64,000 bases of DNA from Lithospermum erythrorhizon (Eukaryota; Streptophyta; Magnoliopsida; Boraginales; Boraginaceae), in assembly GCA_019722365.1 (NCBI GenBank), contig JADFUC010001904.1, forward strand, positions 42,937-106,936, in the 5' to 3' direction. The notes beneath the pieces were generated by a model, which did no database searches, was not told the DNA's origin, and saw only the letters and a program-made list of their open reading frames with translations. The translations under genes were made by a program, and so were the position numbers. Below, piece by piece: positions 47,647 through 60,900 of this stretch; within the stretch, counting starts at the first letter, position 1; each line of letters begins with the position of its first letter.

Positions 47647-48974
47647 GGAGGTGTTTGTTAACCTATTAAGTAATTTAAACTTAATTAATTCAGCAATTTA
47701 TTAAGCTTTGTCATTTAATACTCAAGTTTCCTAATAAATTGCTAATTTAATAAAATCCTTAACAAAAAATTAAGTTAAAATTCTAGCTTATTTTTACCTC
47801 TTAATCAAATAATCTCACAATTCTCCTCCACCCACCCTAACCCTAAAACAACCCTTCTCCCTTTCACCTTATATCTTTCCAATTTATCACATGTTAATAA
47901 TTTTTATCCCTTTCTATTCAATTTATATGATTGATGTATATTTTAATTTAATTTTGTATTCTATTCTATTCAATGTATTGGGGAATATGAAGAGTTGGGA
48001 TTTATGGTCATTGTTTTGTTAATTTTTGTATTTTAAATTTAATTCTTTTTTGTATTTTTGTTTTGGTATGTATCAGATCGACAGTTAATACTGATGCGTG
48101 AGTCCCCGTTAACTGTATCCAAGTGGTTAAATTTTTATAACATATTTTTTTGGTGGCTATTAATAGATGGCATTATTGTGTAATTGATAAATGGCCAGTT
48201 TAGCATTGGAGTTCTTAAAATCGGCTCGATTCTCATAACAGATGTCATCTTATCCATTTCCAACAAGAAAGAAATATCGAATAGCTCATAGGCTATGCAT
48301 AATTTTATTCCAGAGAGGACAATGCATTATTTCTTGAACAAATTAATGATGATAATGAATATGCGAGAATTCACGAGGCAATAAATGGAGACTCTTTCTA
48401 GCGATTAACATCGGATGAATACAAGACGTATCAAATATATATGATTAATTCATTTAGATCAATCGCTAAACTTGTACTTGGAAGTTAATTATTTACAGCC
48501 AAAATCTTATGTTCGTTTTTTGCACGTTATGATGTCTTTATTATGGTGTATAAATGTAAGACAAGTGATTATTTTCTTATTAATCAAGAAATTTGTGTTA
48601 TTATCCAATTTTTCAAGATGTATGTCGATCAATTTATTGAATTCATATTTTTTTATAAATTTTAAATATTTATTTAATAATATTAGAATTTATTTATATT
48701 TTTATTTATTTAATTCAAATCAATATATTAAACTTCTATTTATAACGAATTAATAAGATTTATTATTTAATTATCAAATGAGTAAAATATTTATTTAAGA
48801 GTGATCTAAGGTTAAAACGAACTAAGATACGCAAAGTTTGCCAAACAACTCATTCTAGTTTTTGTCAACTGCTATCAAACACCTAAATATTTTCAAGATT
48901 CGATTGAGTCATAATTCGTATTCAAGAATTCGTTTCAAACTTTAGTTTTCAAGCAAATTTAACAAACACCCCCC
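47647..48974. mobile_element. PIF/Harbinger-like DNA transposon, non-autonomous, 1328 bp
   Basis: Terminal inverted repeats: left GGAGGTGTTTGTTAA and right TTAACAAACACCCCCC, matching over 15 bases with one mismatch. Both sides are flanked by TTA (47644-47646 and 48975-48977), the target duplication of PIF/Harbinger elements. Inside is mostly AT-rich DNA. A short stretch at about 48325-48400 translates to EQINDDNEYARIHEAINGD, which looks protein-derived but is not a recognised transposase piece. No DDE transposase is seen, so it would need one in trans. Confidence 0.82.
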
Positions 48975-48977
48975 TTA

Positions 48978-50457
48978 GTAATGCCAAGAGCTATGTTTGA
49001 CATAATTAGTAGTGCATTTAGCTTAAGTGCGATTGAGTTGAAATTGTATACGGCCGCTCAATTTTCAAAGAATGTAGGATCTTCGTATACTTAGTGCATT
49101 TCAAAATGTAATAGACAAGACAAGTACTCAATTCTCACAAATAAGGATAAAGAATTTATAGATGTTAAGTTTTATTTACATAGTATTTATGACAATCTTT
49201 GAGTAAATTCTAGATTGTTCAATTCTTTACCATATGAGTGTTTAATGTAAATTATTATAAATGTAATCGCTAAGGAAATGTCCCTTTAACGACTTAAGGC
49301 AATCTTGAGTGGAGAACTCAATGCCCTATATTGAAAAGTTAAGAATGTATGATATAATTAAAAAATATATTTAATAATACCATTCCTCTAGACATTGTCT
49401 CAATAAGGGAAGAACTTGTGGAACTTATGTTCAATAATACAAGCTTATTAGATTGAGATTTTGAATCTCAAATCAAAGACGGTCAGGTTAATAATATAAT
49501 TATATATTATTTCATATCCATCCCCTCCATATGAGACAGTTGTGATTTTTCATCTCAATTGAAATTGATAATGCCAATAAGAGTACTATATTGTATATTA
49601 TCTCATGGCTATCATACTAGTCTTTTAGAACTTGGTAGTTTTTCATTTCATGTAAATGAAAATATTAAGCTTATGGTTCTTGCAACCTAATAAGGATTTG
49701 TGTCTTTTCCCTTTGTGCGATAACACAATGTTGTGATATTAAGTACACAACAACTAATGCTTGAGATAGTGACTACTCTCACCCAATATAAGTAAAAGGA
49801 TTTGTAAGTAAACTCGAGAAATAGAGTAAGGACTCCCTTGAGTCTACTTACCTCTATGTAAATATTGCCTGGATGCTTAATAGTTGTTACACCACTGCAG
49901 TAACTATTGATTTGACTTGCTAATTTTTGAAGTATGTACGGCAACAGAGTAGTAGTATTTCCTGCTGATAAATAAGTGATCCTAATTTTGAAATTATTTT
50001 TAAATTGTGATCACGCTTGTTTAGAATCTTCATCTAGAATGATTTGATTCTTGAGGATTATTCTTAAAATTACCTCGATATAAATAAAGAATCCACCATT
50101 GAGTTATATATATTCATGTGTTCATTCCGTAGTTAATGTCTTGTTAAAGGAATGTAATTAAACTTTTTCTTCAATAATTGGATGACAAACATATGACAAA
50201 CGGTAATGAAGGATACCATATAACATTGCGACTGAACTGCACTCAAAGTCTCATCTTTAGATGGACACCAATTCTCAAGTAGAATCAAGGGGAGGGTTAC
50301 AATACATGTCAACTAAGATGAGAGTTGCAAATCGATTTAAAATAAATACGGAATAGTCCTTGATTATAAGGCATCGAATTAATGAGTAGAAATCATCCGA
50401 GGAAATCTTGCATTCCACACAAATGACTCTCTATATCAGAATACCCGGCTAAAGAAA
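48978..50457. other. AT-rich non-coding DNA after the PIF-like element
   Basis: Continuation of the sequence interrupted by the transposon. No gene, no recognised domain. Short open frames such as the minus-strand one at 49687-49944 lack motifs. Confidence 0.4.
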
Positions 50458-51916
50458 ATGTGTGTGTGTGTGATATGTTTGATATGATTTGATTGGTACT
50501 ACCCATACAAACCAAGATGCATCTTTTCAAAGCTCATCCCATAAGAACTCCATCAGTGTTTGCTCGACCGTAATTCTAGGAATGAAGTAATTCCACTGAA
50601 GTTTCTCAATCAGCACGTGAGTGAGGACAAAATATGCTCGAAAGACCCATGGTGGTTTGTGAGGCCATTCCATCAAACTAATAACGTACTCCACCGCGCG
50701 CTGGCCGTGGGCGCATATACATGCAAAGTACATATATATAAGAGGACGAAGTATCAACCCGTCTAAGTATTAACATAAACGATTTCTATTTATTTAGAGA
50801 TTCCTGACTCACCTTTATACAGATTATTCATAACGGCATGAATGAATCAAACTTATACAATGATTTCAAGAATGCATTTGACATGAAATACAAAGATCAC
50901 GAACAAGCATGTATCTATCATCTTAAAAAATAGAATAAATGAAATGAGTATACTATTAATATTCAAGTAATGGACTTGAGATATTTGAGTATAAAGGAGT
51001 AAGGCCTCTTGTAGAAAGAAGGATACTTGAGATTTTTTGTAAGTATCTGTAGATTTTAAAAAACGTAGAATAAATGGAAAACGAGTATATCGTTAATATT
51101 CAAGTAACGGACTCGAGATATTTGATTATAAAAAAGGAGTTAGGTCTTTTGGTGTTAGTGATGAACTGAGTTCAAAAGGTCAATGGAGTTTCACGCAAAT
51201 GTGACTACTGTATGTATGTGATATGGCTGCTACTAAGGAAAAGGACTTTAATATATTTGAGTTGCCAAATGGTAATGTCAGAACTGCTTACCTTGGAAAG
51301 GAGATCTCATCTCAGCTAATATTAAAGAGGATTAAGCCTCAATATAATAATTATATATATAAATGTTATAGAGTTTAAAAGTGAATAAACTAAATTAGGC
51401 AAAAAAATCTCTTTCTCGAACCTCGACATGACTAATGAGGACCGTCTCATTTAGATTCTATAGTTATTATATTAAATCTTGATACCTAACAATCTCGGTA
51501 AGTCATGAATTTGGTGAGTAATACCCAAGTAATGGAAAAGAATAAAGGGGCTTAATGAACTGGGTTAGTTCTAGAAGATCAATTGTGATCTTTCTACAAT
51601 GTTTAGTTTGAACTAAATAAATCTATGGTTAATTGTAGAAATTATTCCATTTAGGTACCTATAGTCGAGCAACTAAGATCTTAATGTTATGTAAGGGGGG
51701 TAATATAAGAAGCTGAATGTTGAAGATTGCTACCTTGATGTAAAAGAGTTTGATCAAGAAGATAGCATAAGGATATAAAAGAGTTGGCTAGTATTAGTGT
51801 AGAGATATACGCCCATGACTCAAAATTTGGAGGAAGTTAAGACATGGGCCATATGTTTTGGAATACGATGAAAACCTATAGACTAAGAACGTCATATCTC
51901 CTTGATCATACTAGAA
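50458..51916. other. Non-coding region with (TG)n and a duplicated segment
   Basis: Contains a TG microsatellite at about 50459-50475. A segment of about 75 bp (AATATTCAAGTAATGGACTT, 50959) recurs about 125 bp further on (AATATTCAAGTAACGGACTC, about 51098). A 68-codon frame at 50560-50766 has no known motif. Nothing else can be assigned. Confidence 0.4.
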
Positions 51917-54340
51917 TGACTCCGCCTCTGTGTCGGCCGCCCGAGGTTAAGGTCATCAACAACTGGTATAACTTGAGTCACCGATCGATGGATAACAACA
52001 TAAAAAGCATTTCCATTCGACATTAATAAGAATAATACACTCTGGTCTATCATGTGAACTAACAAATACATATACAATAAAACAACAACAACATAATACA
52101 AATCCACTTTAATAATACAACCCAAGGATACACAAGAATCCAAAATACGTATAGGGAAAGAGGTTAAACTATAATTCTCAATGGAATACAATACACAAGT
52201 ATGAAAATATACAACCGACAACAAAAAAGAAAATGACTGATGAGGACTTCCTATGCCACCACCGCCTCATATCTAGATCTTCACGCAATTTACTATACCG
52301 AACCCTCACCCACTTCAATGATCGCTTCCTAGAACCTAGGCATAAAATGCCCGCCCATAGAGAATAGGGAGTCACTATTAACCCTGAGCGACAATTACCA
52401 TGCATTTGATCCCACTGCTATATTCATACTTATATGGTGTAGATACATACCTAAAGCACCAAAATAATCTGCCCACAAATCACATAGAATCCTCCTATAT
52501 GATATCACATAATACTATACGCTGGAGCTTATAACCATAAACAATGCATATTCATTCAAGGGAGATACCTCTGTGACAATAAAGTCACTCTAAACGAGGA
52601 ATCCACCTCCACAAATAATACATATGAGGAATCCACCTCCAAATAATACAATAATAATGCAGAATCCAACCTCCAAATAATACACACATGAACTACCTCC
52701 AAATAATACACAATATATGAGGAATCCACTCCAACAATCGTGATGAGGCGCCCACCCCCATCCTCCCACCGAGTTACATCCCTCAACGCGCATGCTGCTT
52801 ACACCAAACCTCCCTTAATCCACGGGGCTACCCACCAATATGCACACCACACCAAACCTCCCGTCTCGGTCACCACCGCACAACACACACAAAGGCAATC
52901 AAACACACAATGTGCACAACACACAAAGCAATCAAACACATTCCCGCATTTACAATACATTGTCAAAGACACAAATGCATATACAATCTCACATAACATG
53001 AATCATATACCAATTATCTTACAATATAATTCAAGTAATCTCGCTTATCTCAAGAGAATCTGTGAAATAATGTATTATCACATGGTATCAATCATAATCT
53101 CAATTATTTTATATTATAAATCATAAATCGATTTATATACATTTAATCATAATCACACTATACGCATGTCAAAATAGTCCCAAGAGACACATGCAAAGAA
53201 GTATAACATAAGAGAGTAGTGAAAGCAAGGTTTCCGCTGTGAGATTTGTACCAACTCTCGAGCCCAAAAGCAGAATGCTAACTCTGTGTAGTCCCTGCAT
53301 AGTCCAAGCTCAACTCCTATTCAAAGAAATTATACATTATAACCCATTCCGTGAGAATGTCTCCTCTTGTAACATCTTATATAAACTCCCCGAAATATAG
53401 CACGCCTCAATTCAATTTAACCTTTAGTAATCATCCTATCCCAAATTAGTACACTTAAAAACTCCAACTTAAATTACATTCAATTTTACTCATCATAACT
53501 CCCAATATTCCTGGTCATCACTTATTATCCCAACAATAACACGTTAGTCAAGCATCTCAATCAATCCAACAATCAATCGCCACTAATTTAACCCCATTAT
53601 AATCAACCTTAGTTCAAAAACCCAATTACTACCAACTCGGGGAATAAACTAACTCAACTCATATCCCACCAATCAACTCTAAAAACATCCAAACTATATT
53701 CCAAATAACTATATTAAAGTTCCATAACATCATCAGACAATCTTAAAGAAAACTTAGAAAAAAGTCAACCGATCAAATCATTAGTACTCAATCTCTAAAC
53801 TTAAGTATATAAATCACTAACACTCATATATTTCAAGCTAGAGATACTTCTATATATTTCAACCTTAAAAACTCAATTCTAAAAGTCACCAAAGTCAACC
53901 TATCAATTCCACACATTTAACCTCCAAAATCGATTGTCATAACTCCTAATCATGTAATCTAAGCTAGATTTATCCATACGTATCATTTTGAAGTCCCAAA
54001 ATCACGGTCAACAAAAATCAAGAAAGTCAACCTTTCAAACTCATGAAATATCTCCAAAAGATTCAACCTTCTTACCTTGATCTGAGAAGATGATTTGGTG
54101 GTCTCCGCCAAATTTTCCTTGAGTTTAAGTGCAACGATTAATTTCTAAGTTAATCGAGGAAGAAAATTTCTTTTTTCATAGCCAGTCAATTCCGCCAAAA
54201 TGGAGTGAGTAAGAGTGGACTGGTTTCTGGATTTGGTGACGGGGCGTTAAAGGGTTGTGGGATTTTAGACGCAAGCGGGGCGTCCGCTTATTCATGGGTT
54301 TCATTTCTCCACTTTTGTCGTTAAACTTTAGTGAAACGAT
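51917..54340 (+). repeat. Repeat D3, 3' truncated at element F
   Basis: Starts TGACTCCGCC...GTCGGCCGCCCGAGG, matching D1 and D2, and follows them through TTTCTCCACTTTTGTCG at about 54306. It then joins the LTR of element F at about 54340, lacking the last about 235 bases seen in D1. Its GAGGAATCCACCTCC array (52596-52735) is the longest of the three. Confidence 0.68.
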
Positions 54341-54684
54341 TCCTCCTCTAATCTCGGCCGCCCTCCCTTTCCTTTTGGCTGGAAGTCAAAGTTTGACTCA
54401 AATTTATCCAATTGATAGTAGATTCTAGCAAGTCCAATCACGTGACTCAACCGCTCTCTTTGGGTGTGGACTAATCAATGCATTTCACTTGAGGTGCGAG
54501 GGATTTCAAGGAAAATTGCAGAAATAGTAAGTTGATACCATCCACCGTTGCTTTTTAAGTACCCTAAGATTCGTGACAAAGTAGAATTATGTTATATATG
54601 TTTTTGTACTGGTTATTATACATTTATTCTATCTTTGTTGCATTTGTTTAATTTTATTATGAACTAGCATTTAATTTTCCAACA
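54340..54684 (+). repeat. 5' LTR remnant of element F
   Basis: Aligns to the last part of the right LTR, from about 62240 on (for example GTCAAAGTTTGACTCAAAT and GCATTTCACTTGAGG), and ends ATTTTCCAACA. The first about 580 bases are missing at the junction with D3. Confidence 0.82.
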
Positions 54685-54700
54685 AAGGGTATCAATTCCA

Positions 54701-56488
54701 GTTTTAAGTTGTATAATTTGATGGTATTTATATACTATATATAAACAGTATTTTATACCTCTGATTTATATATATATTCTTGACCATCAATATATGCGTG
54801 AAAATTAATTCATGAATAAATATATATTCTACTCTGCTTTCAAGGTCATCATATTGTTAATTTTACGATTTAAATTTAGATTTGTGTTTGCGAATTAAAA
54901 GCGTTTTTCAAAACATGTTTTGATTAAAATCTAAATATTTTCTCTCGTTTTTTTGTATTATTATCATTTATTATGGTGATAATTGTAGTTACTAATTTTA
55001 ATAATGATAAGTTTAATTAAATAATACCTTCATTAGTTATCCTTTATTAATGTATTTATTTGGACGATAATCATGGTAACAATGCTCCAGTTAAAGATAA
55101 ATATGTTTAGATAAAACTTGCTAGTTTTATCTATTATATTTATATAAAATGATTATTGTAAGAATATTTTATTGTATAGATGAAAAGTTATCAGAATAGG
55201 GGTATTGACACAAAATATATAATTAATGTATTTTGTTTGTATATATTTCAAGTGAATATAATTATGAGATTCACCTTGAATTAATTTCATCGCATTTGGG
55301 AATTGAGAGACAGATGAATTTTAATTTAAGAAAAAATGGAAAGTATCTATATGATTGTGTCAATCACGATTTGAAATTTGAACGAGAGTATTTATCCCAA
55401 CCTCAGAATTAGGTTTATTTTATTTTATTATATACCATCGTATATTTATTAAGTGACATGATGTTTATTATATATTAACAATTGATTATTTATAGCATGA
55501 ATAGATAAATCTCGCATAATGACATTCATTAATATTGAATAACTGTATCTACGAAGTATTAAACGATAGTTTATGTGTTTTAATTTTATTATATATCAGG
55601 AATGGAATGAAAGAGGATGTATTTATATGACCTAGTTTTTTTTTGGAAATACAATATGAACCAAGCGATTCGTCAGAGGTCGCACTGGCCGAAATAGTTT
55701 TATTTATTTATTTTATTTTACCCATAAGCTCGCGGCCATTTTGAAGTTAAAGTTAAGAAAATAGTCGTTAAATGCCGAGGTAGACAGATGTATGCTCAAA
55801 GATGTCACCGAAAGTTTCCAAAAGTTTCAAGAATAAGGATCAGATTTTATAACTCAAGTAATAGGTTTATTATTTGTATTTTTGTGGTCATATATCTTCT
55901 AAATGTGTATTATTTATTTTATTTTCACATGTATATTATCATTTGAAAATATGTAAGTAGGCAATATGTTAAATAATTAATCAAATAATATGAATCTCAC
56001 CATAAAATTTAAGCACTAGATCAAACCAATTTTTAAAGTTTGAAATCACGATCACCCGCACCTACCTTGATTGCGCTGTGAGTAGTGACGTGGTCGGTAA
56101 TGGAAACGGACTTGTCGTTGATTTTACTAACGCTGCGTTTCTGGACGACCATCCCAAGTAATAAGTTGGTTTAATTGTAGTCACTTGGGGTTGCGTGATT
56201 TCACCAACGCTGCTGGCTCGCGATACACCTATTATTTAACAACCCTGGGGTACGCCGGGTAGAAGGCGAAATATGTCATCTTTATATAATTGGCTAGTTA
56301 ACCATCGCTTATTTTGGTCTTTGAAATGTGTTGTAGTGCTGCTGCCAGTTTCTATAGCAATTCTGTATACCACGTATTTTGGCGATTTCAGTATCGGGTA
56401 TTACTTTGCAATTTGTTTTGTAAGCGTTGACATGATAGATTTCTGCTAAATCATATGGCTTTATATGTCTTATTTCTGTAGAATTGGA
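54701..56488 (+). other. Non-coding leader of element F
   Basis: AT-rich, no gene. The segment at about 55600-55750 (TTTATTTATTTATTTTA, then ACCCATAAGCTCGC) corresponds to 2095-2220 in element A, and the GC-rich patch at 56040-56240 to about 2540-2720. Confidence 0.6.
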
Positions 56489-58460
56489 AATGACTCCGGC
56501 CTCTAATGATGAATTTGAAACTTGGAGAAGTGCAAAGCCTAGCAACTCAAACTTTGATGACTGTCTCGAACTAAAGATTTGTTTCTAAGATAAAGTATGT
56601 TTCAGGTCCCATCCGCACTAAAATGACGCCCGCCTTTAATAGTGAAGTGAAGCTTCACAAAAGCACAAGTCCATTGCTAGATGTCCAATGTCTGGCAAGT
56701 TAGCCATCTCAGGTTAAATGCATACGGGAACCCAGATTCCAAATCTCGCATGAGAATGCTGTAAAGATAATGATATGTGCCACCGAGGAAAACATTATGG
56801 ATATATGAGTAACAACTACAATTCCAGATCTGAAAGTGCAATGCATTTATATTAGAAATAAAAAACATATATTTACAAATATATGAGTAACAGAGTACTT
56901 ACATCAAACGGAGTAAATTCCCACTAAAGTCTTGACACGCTTCAAATCTACAACCTGAATTTGATCTCCTTCAGAAGCTTGTAATATCAATCGTGATGAT
57001 ATTCTAGTTGGTCCATTGTCTGTGAGTTTGACCAAGAACCGAGCTTAGTGCTAGGTGTAAAGCCAAGTGTCAACAAAATAAAAAACCCTAAAATTTTGGA
57101 GTTAATTTCGCAGTGGGAGGCGTGCTACTTTAGTAGTTTTTTGATGAAAATTATTTCTAATTATATGTCAAAGTGAAACCCTATAAAGTTTCATTTTTAT
57201 ATAGAAGAAGTTAAAACAAAGTCTCCATGTAAGAAACTGTTATAATTAGTCAATCAAGTTAACTCCCCATAATAGTTCTCTACATACTAATAGAAATAAC
57301 TTGGGTTTAATTAGCCACCAAAATAGGTATTCAGTCAATAACACAATCTCTGCCATTAAGCAAATACTAAATTACTTCCTAAACTAATTCTGTAAATAAC
57401 TATTTAGACTGGATTCTATTTGTTCAATCGAGAGCCTTTAGCATAAAATGTATCCTCGAATCGAGAACACATTTCTCAATTATATTGTTTCCTTTGAATT
57501 TATATAATTTGAAATATAACTCAACGCCACCAGATGCCATGTGACTTTCTAGGCTCAGATATTAGTAGTTGTATAATAATAATAACTGGAATTCAATTAC
57601 TATTGCTATAACGACACTAGCAGCATCTGAAGAACGCTTCATAACCAATTAAAATTATTGCTTAGAACTTAGATGATCAGTAATATATACTATTACTGTT
57701 TGAACACTAAGTTCGATAATCACATTTAACCCAACCTGCAAATGAATTGATACACAATTATCGTAACGGGCATAATAAATGGAATTAATTCTCACGATTT
57801 CCAACACCAAAGAATCCTTGGCGAGTTATTCTGGAAAGAAAAAAAAAGTTAAAATTGTGAGGTATATGACATCGTTTTTGTTTCTACTGGCTAAGCCGAA
57901 ATGGGATAGCGAGCCCATGTCATTAAAATGATAGGCTTGGTCGAACGAACAATGCTTTGGGCTCTGTGTTTCTAAAGAATCAAGTCAGAAACCTTATCCT
58001 CGAAGTCCCTCCCAGAGAAGGTCTTCATTGTATTTAACTTCAACATGCATAAGTTTGATTTATCTCTAAATGAATCAGTATAAACATCACGTGAGGCAAG
58101 TAAGCATGTACCTGGGGACGATTAAGACTCATTTCTTTCATTTATATCCAAAACAAAAAATAAATTCTACAAAGGCACAATGGTAAGGCTAAAAGTTCAA
58201 GAAACCTGGTTGTTACCAAGACCGGGTGTGGAAACAAAGATAAGGATGCGTTATTGCCATCGGGAACCTCGGGTCACCGAAGTTGACTCGCAAGAAGTTT
58301 TGGAAGATGAGGAAGAATGTGGCCCAACGACTACTCAAATTTATGTATATATGTATATATATGTTACCAAGTTTGTATAAATTTAAAATTCATCAGGCGC
58401 CGCCACCGACTACGTGTTCTCATATTTGTAGAAACTTATATGTGCAAGTAGAAACAACTC
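56489..58460 (+). pseudogene. gag remnant of element F, split by a solo LTR
   Basis: The first part (56489-56775) has a segment with FETWRSAKPSNSNFDD and a block at about 56655-56695 that matches A's gag DNA (GCACAAGTC, then GATGTCCAATGTCT). After the inserted LTR, gag resumes at about 57830 with the M-I-G-L-V segment (about 57929), a FNFNMHKF-like run (about 58030-58060) and a knuckle-like stretch (about 58230-58300) lacking a clear CCHC. Frameshifted throughout. Confidence 0.68.
56776..57806 (-). repeat. Solo LTR (minus strand) inside gag of element F
   Basis: Read on the minus strand it starts TGTTGGAAATCGTGAG (57806), has ATGCCCGTTACGATAATT and the TAATTGAATTCCAGTTATTA palindrome position. 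It ends near GTTTTCCTCGGTGGCACA (56776), matching element A's LTR end region (CATATATCCATA block). About 1.03 kb. No internal domain accompanies it. Clear target duplications were not found. Confidence 0.75.
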
Positions 58461-58939
58461 GAAAAGAGTGAGATTTGATCGACGTAGCGGGTCAATGAGG
58501 GTTTCATTCTCGGCAAATAGATCCATCGCTTGAAATTTGCCTGTGTCGTGTTTCTAAATTTAAATGAATATTTACTCCACCTCCCAAGCAAGTGGTAGAA
58601 ATTATTAAGCTACTTTTTGGTATTTTAAATAATGGTATGGTTTTTTCTTCCATTTCAAAAAGTGTTAATTCCAATGAATTTAGGAGCTCTATAAGAAATG
58701 TGGAGAGAAGTAATACATTTCTCCAAGATGTGCTTGGACTCTAGACACGCCAATCGAGGAACATAATATCATATGTGCTCAAACGGCTTAAAGGCCATTG
58801 TATATCGTATCAGAGAATAGGTCATAAGCAAACGAAAATCGCATTCATGGAACTTCACTTTGTGGAATACTTCTGAAGGTTTCCAAATTAGGAGATCATA
58901 CGACAATTATGAACTTATTTATCAAAGCGTATCGACAAA
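58461..58939 (+). pseudogene. Protease / pre-integrase remnant of element F
   Basis: Only position between gag and integrase, and weak pieces corresponding to 3850-4380 in element A, support this. No catalytic triad is readable. Confidence 0.4.
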
Positions 58940-59400
58940 TCGCCTTCAATGGATACAATGAAAGGCAAATGTTTGGTTGGGATCATACAAACCAGATGGG
59001 CCAATGAACATATGCAAGAGATGGTTACGATTACTTCATTACACTTACTAATGATTACAGTAATTGTGATTATGTGTGTATAATGAAACACAAACGTGAA
59101 ATCCTTTGAGAAATCTAGAGAATTTAAAAAAAAAAATGTAAGAGAAAAACCAATCAACAAAGATTACAAAGATTATTCGTCCGTGAGGAGGAATATTTAA
59201 GTCAAGGGTAAATACTCATCTCAAAGAATGTATATCATACAACTCACTCCTATGAACGCCAAGGCCAGTTCGAAGTGAGAAATCAGAACTTTGATTTGAC
59301 GTAGTTCTATATAATGAGCCTATCTATCCTGCTATTTAATTTCTGATATATACGCAAGTTTATCACTCATGTAAAGTCCAACTAGAGATATGAAATACCT
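58940..59400 (+). pseudogene. Integrase remnant of element F
   Basis: DNA parallels element A's integrase: GGGATCATACAAACCAGATG (58979) against GGGGATCATACACACCGATG (4441), then a YDYFIT-like stretch (about 59028-59048), and TACAACTCACTCC (about 59234) followed by a degraded catalytic-core end. Frameshifts and a poly-A run (59127-59136) break it. Confidence 0.68.
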
Positions 59401-59819
59401 TATGAATTGATTTTAAAAGTCAGAAACGTTTTCGAGATTTGTGATCATGTTTCATGCTCAAGAAATTGGACAGTATAATGAAAACATGATAATGCCATTT
59501 AGTCGCATTTTGTTAAGAAACCGCTAAGGTTACTTTTAAACAGTTAGAATGTGGCATTTGCAAGACTGTGAATATTTCTTTGGAAGAATATCCGGCCCGT
59601 ATGGCTGTGAGCGAACGTGTTTCTGAGGAAACTCAAGACGACGTTGATCGTCAATTAGCACCTGCTGCATCTAATCGACATACTGCTGTACCAACTTCAT
59701 ATTGGTAGATCCTCAATCTCTTTTAGGGAAAAACCAAACCTTAGAGAATTATGAATGAAACTGCATCTGCCAAAATGCATCTAATCATTTTAAACAGACG
59801 AAATCTATTTCTACGGCCA

Positions 59820-60440
59820 CTCAATATGTACCCAAAGCAGGTTGATGAATGGTCAAACAATGATAAAGATTTAAAACGAAGAAGAATCATTTGATCCGGT
59901 TAGGATTTGGTTCACGGGGTTCGCTTCCATTGAGTGCAAACGGGTATCGCAATAAAATACAAAGACGGAAACGCCCATGTTTTCATGGTTGGGGACCAGG
60001 CTTAAAAGTTTTGCATAAAGTTCAAGATGAAACTTGTTCACCAAAGGACTATGCTTAAACCATTCGATAATTTTGAAGGCCAAAAGATTAAGACCGATGA
60101 AACGCCGGAAATGGATGAAGACCGTTTTTTAATCTGAACTCGAGAACGAAACGCATTTAGTATAATCTCCAAAGCTACATGTCCTAGATCTAAAGGACTG
60201 GAAAAGATATGTAGGAAGCCAATTCATGGTCTCAAGCAAGCATCCCCGTGAAGCTGGAAACTTTCATCTCTGATAAGGTAATCAAAGATTTTATCCATCA
60301 GCATTTAATAAGAATCTTGTATAAATAAGAAGCGTGAGCCGGGAGTTATACAAGGTAGCTCACCATTGTCCCATATTTCGATGACATACTAATCATTTAA
60401 TCATCGAAGCAAAGTAATTACTAAACTGGTCAAGTATCAT
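59820..60440 (+). pseudogene. Reverse transcriptase remnant of element F
   Basis: Pieces parallel A's RT: VDEWSNNDKDL-like start near 59840-59875, QDETCSPKDYA-type run near 60027-60055, then SRSKGLEKICRKPIHGLK (about 60185-60236), corresponding to the KVCKL...SIYGLK region. The YVDD box would lie near 60380 and reads YFDD in one frame (TATTTCGATGAC, 60375-60386). All in different frames, so non-functional. Confidence 0.65.
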
Positions 60441-60900
60441 CGCTATATACGCTTTCTCAACGAAGGACTCAAGTGAAAGTTAAATACATTTCCTCGGAAT
60501 CTAAATTCACCGAGACGAGCCAAATTTTATTGAACTTTGTCGGAACACCTATATCAACGAAGTGTAGATAAACTAAATGAATGATCCATTTAAATTAAAG
60601 AATAAGCTAACTTAAGAAACCCAATGGATCGGCAGCCGGGCGGCACTTGTAGTATCCTCAAAGTTAACTTAAGATACATTCTCGGGTATATATTAATAAG
60701 TTGGTAGATCAAGTGTACACCAATGCCGCCTAAACCCGACTATAATGGTGGAGCAAAGAAGTTGGAGAAGTTCCAGAAACATAGGCAACGCAGCCCTAAT
60801 TTCTTTACCAAACCAACAATGCCTGTGAAAAGTTTATATTAAATATGTAGCGAACATTGGTCTTGTAGGACTGAGCATCGTAGTGGCGTTAGTCTAAAGT
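60441..60900 (+). pseudogene. RNase H remnant of element F
   Basis: Short matches to the order seen in A: a DLSRRT-like start, the segment around 60640-60720 before RRQVDQVYTNAA-like residues, and a tail with NAELISLPNQQ-like residues near 60790-60830. Heavily frameshifted; the call rests on position and partial similarity. Confidence 0.5.

Noticed and set aside
48472..48753. 93-codon frame inside the PIF-like element as a transposase
   Set aside because: Residues are almost all from AT-rich codons and no DDE motif is visible.
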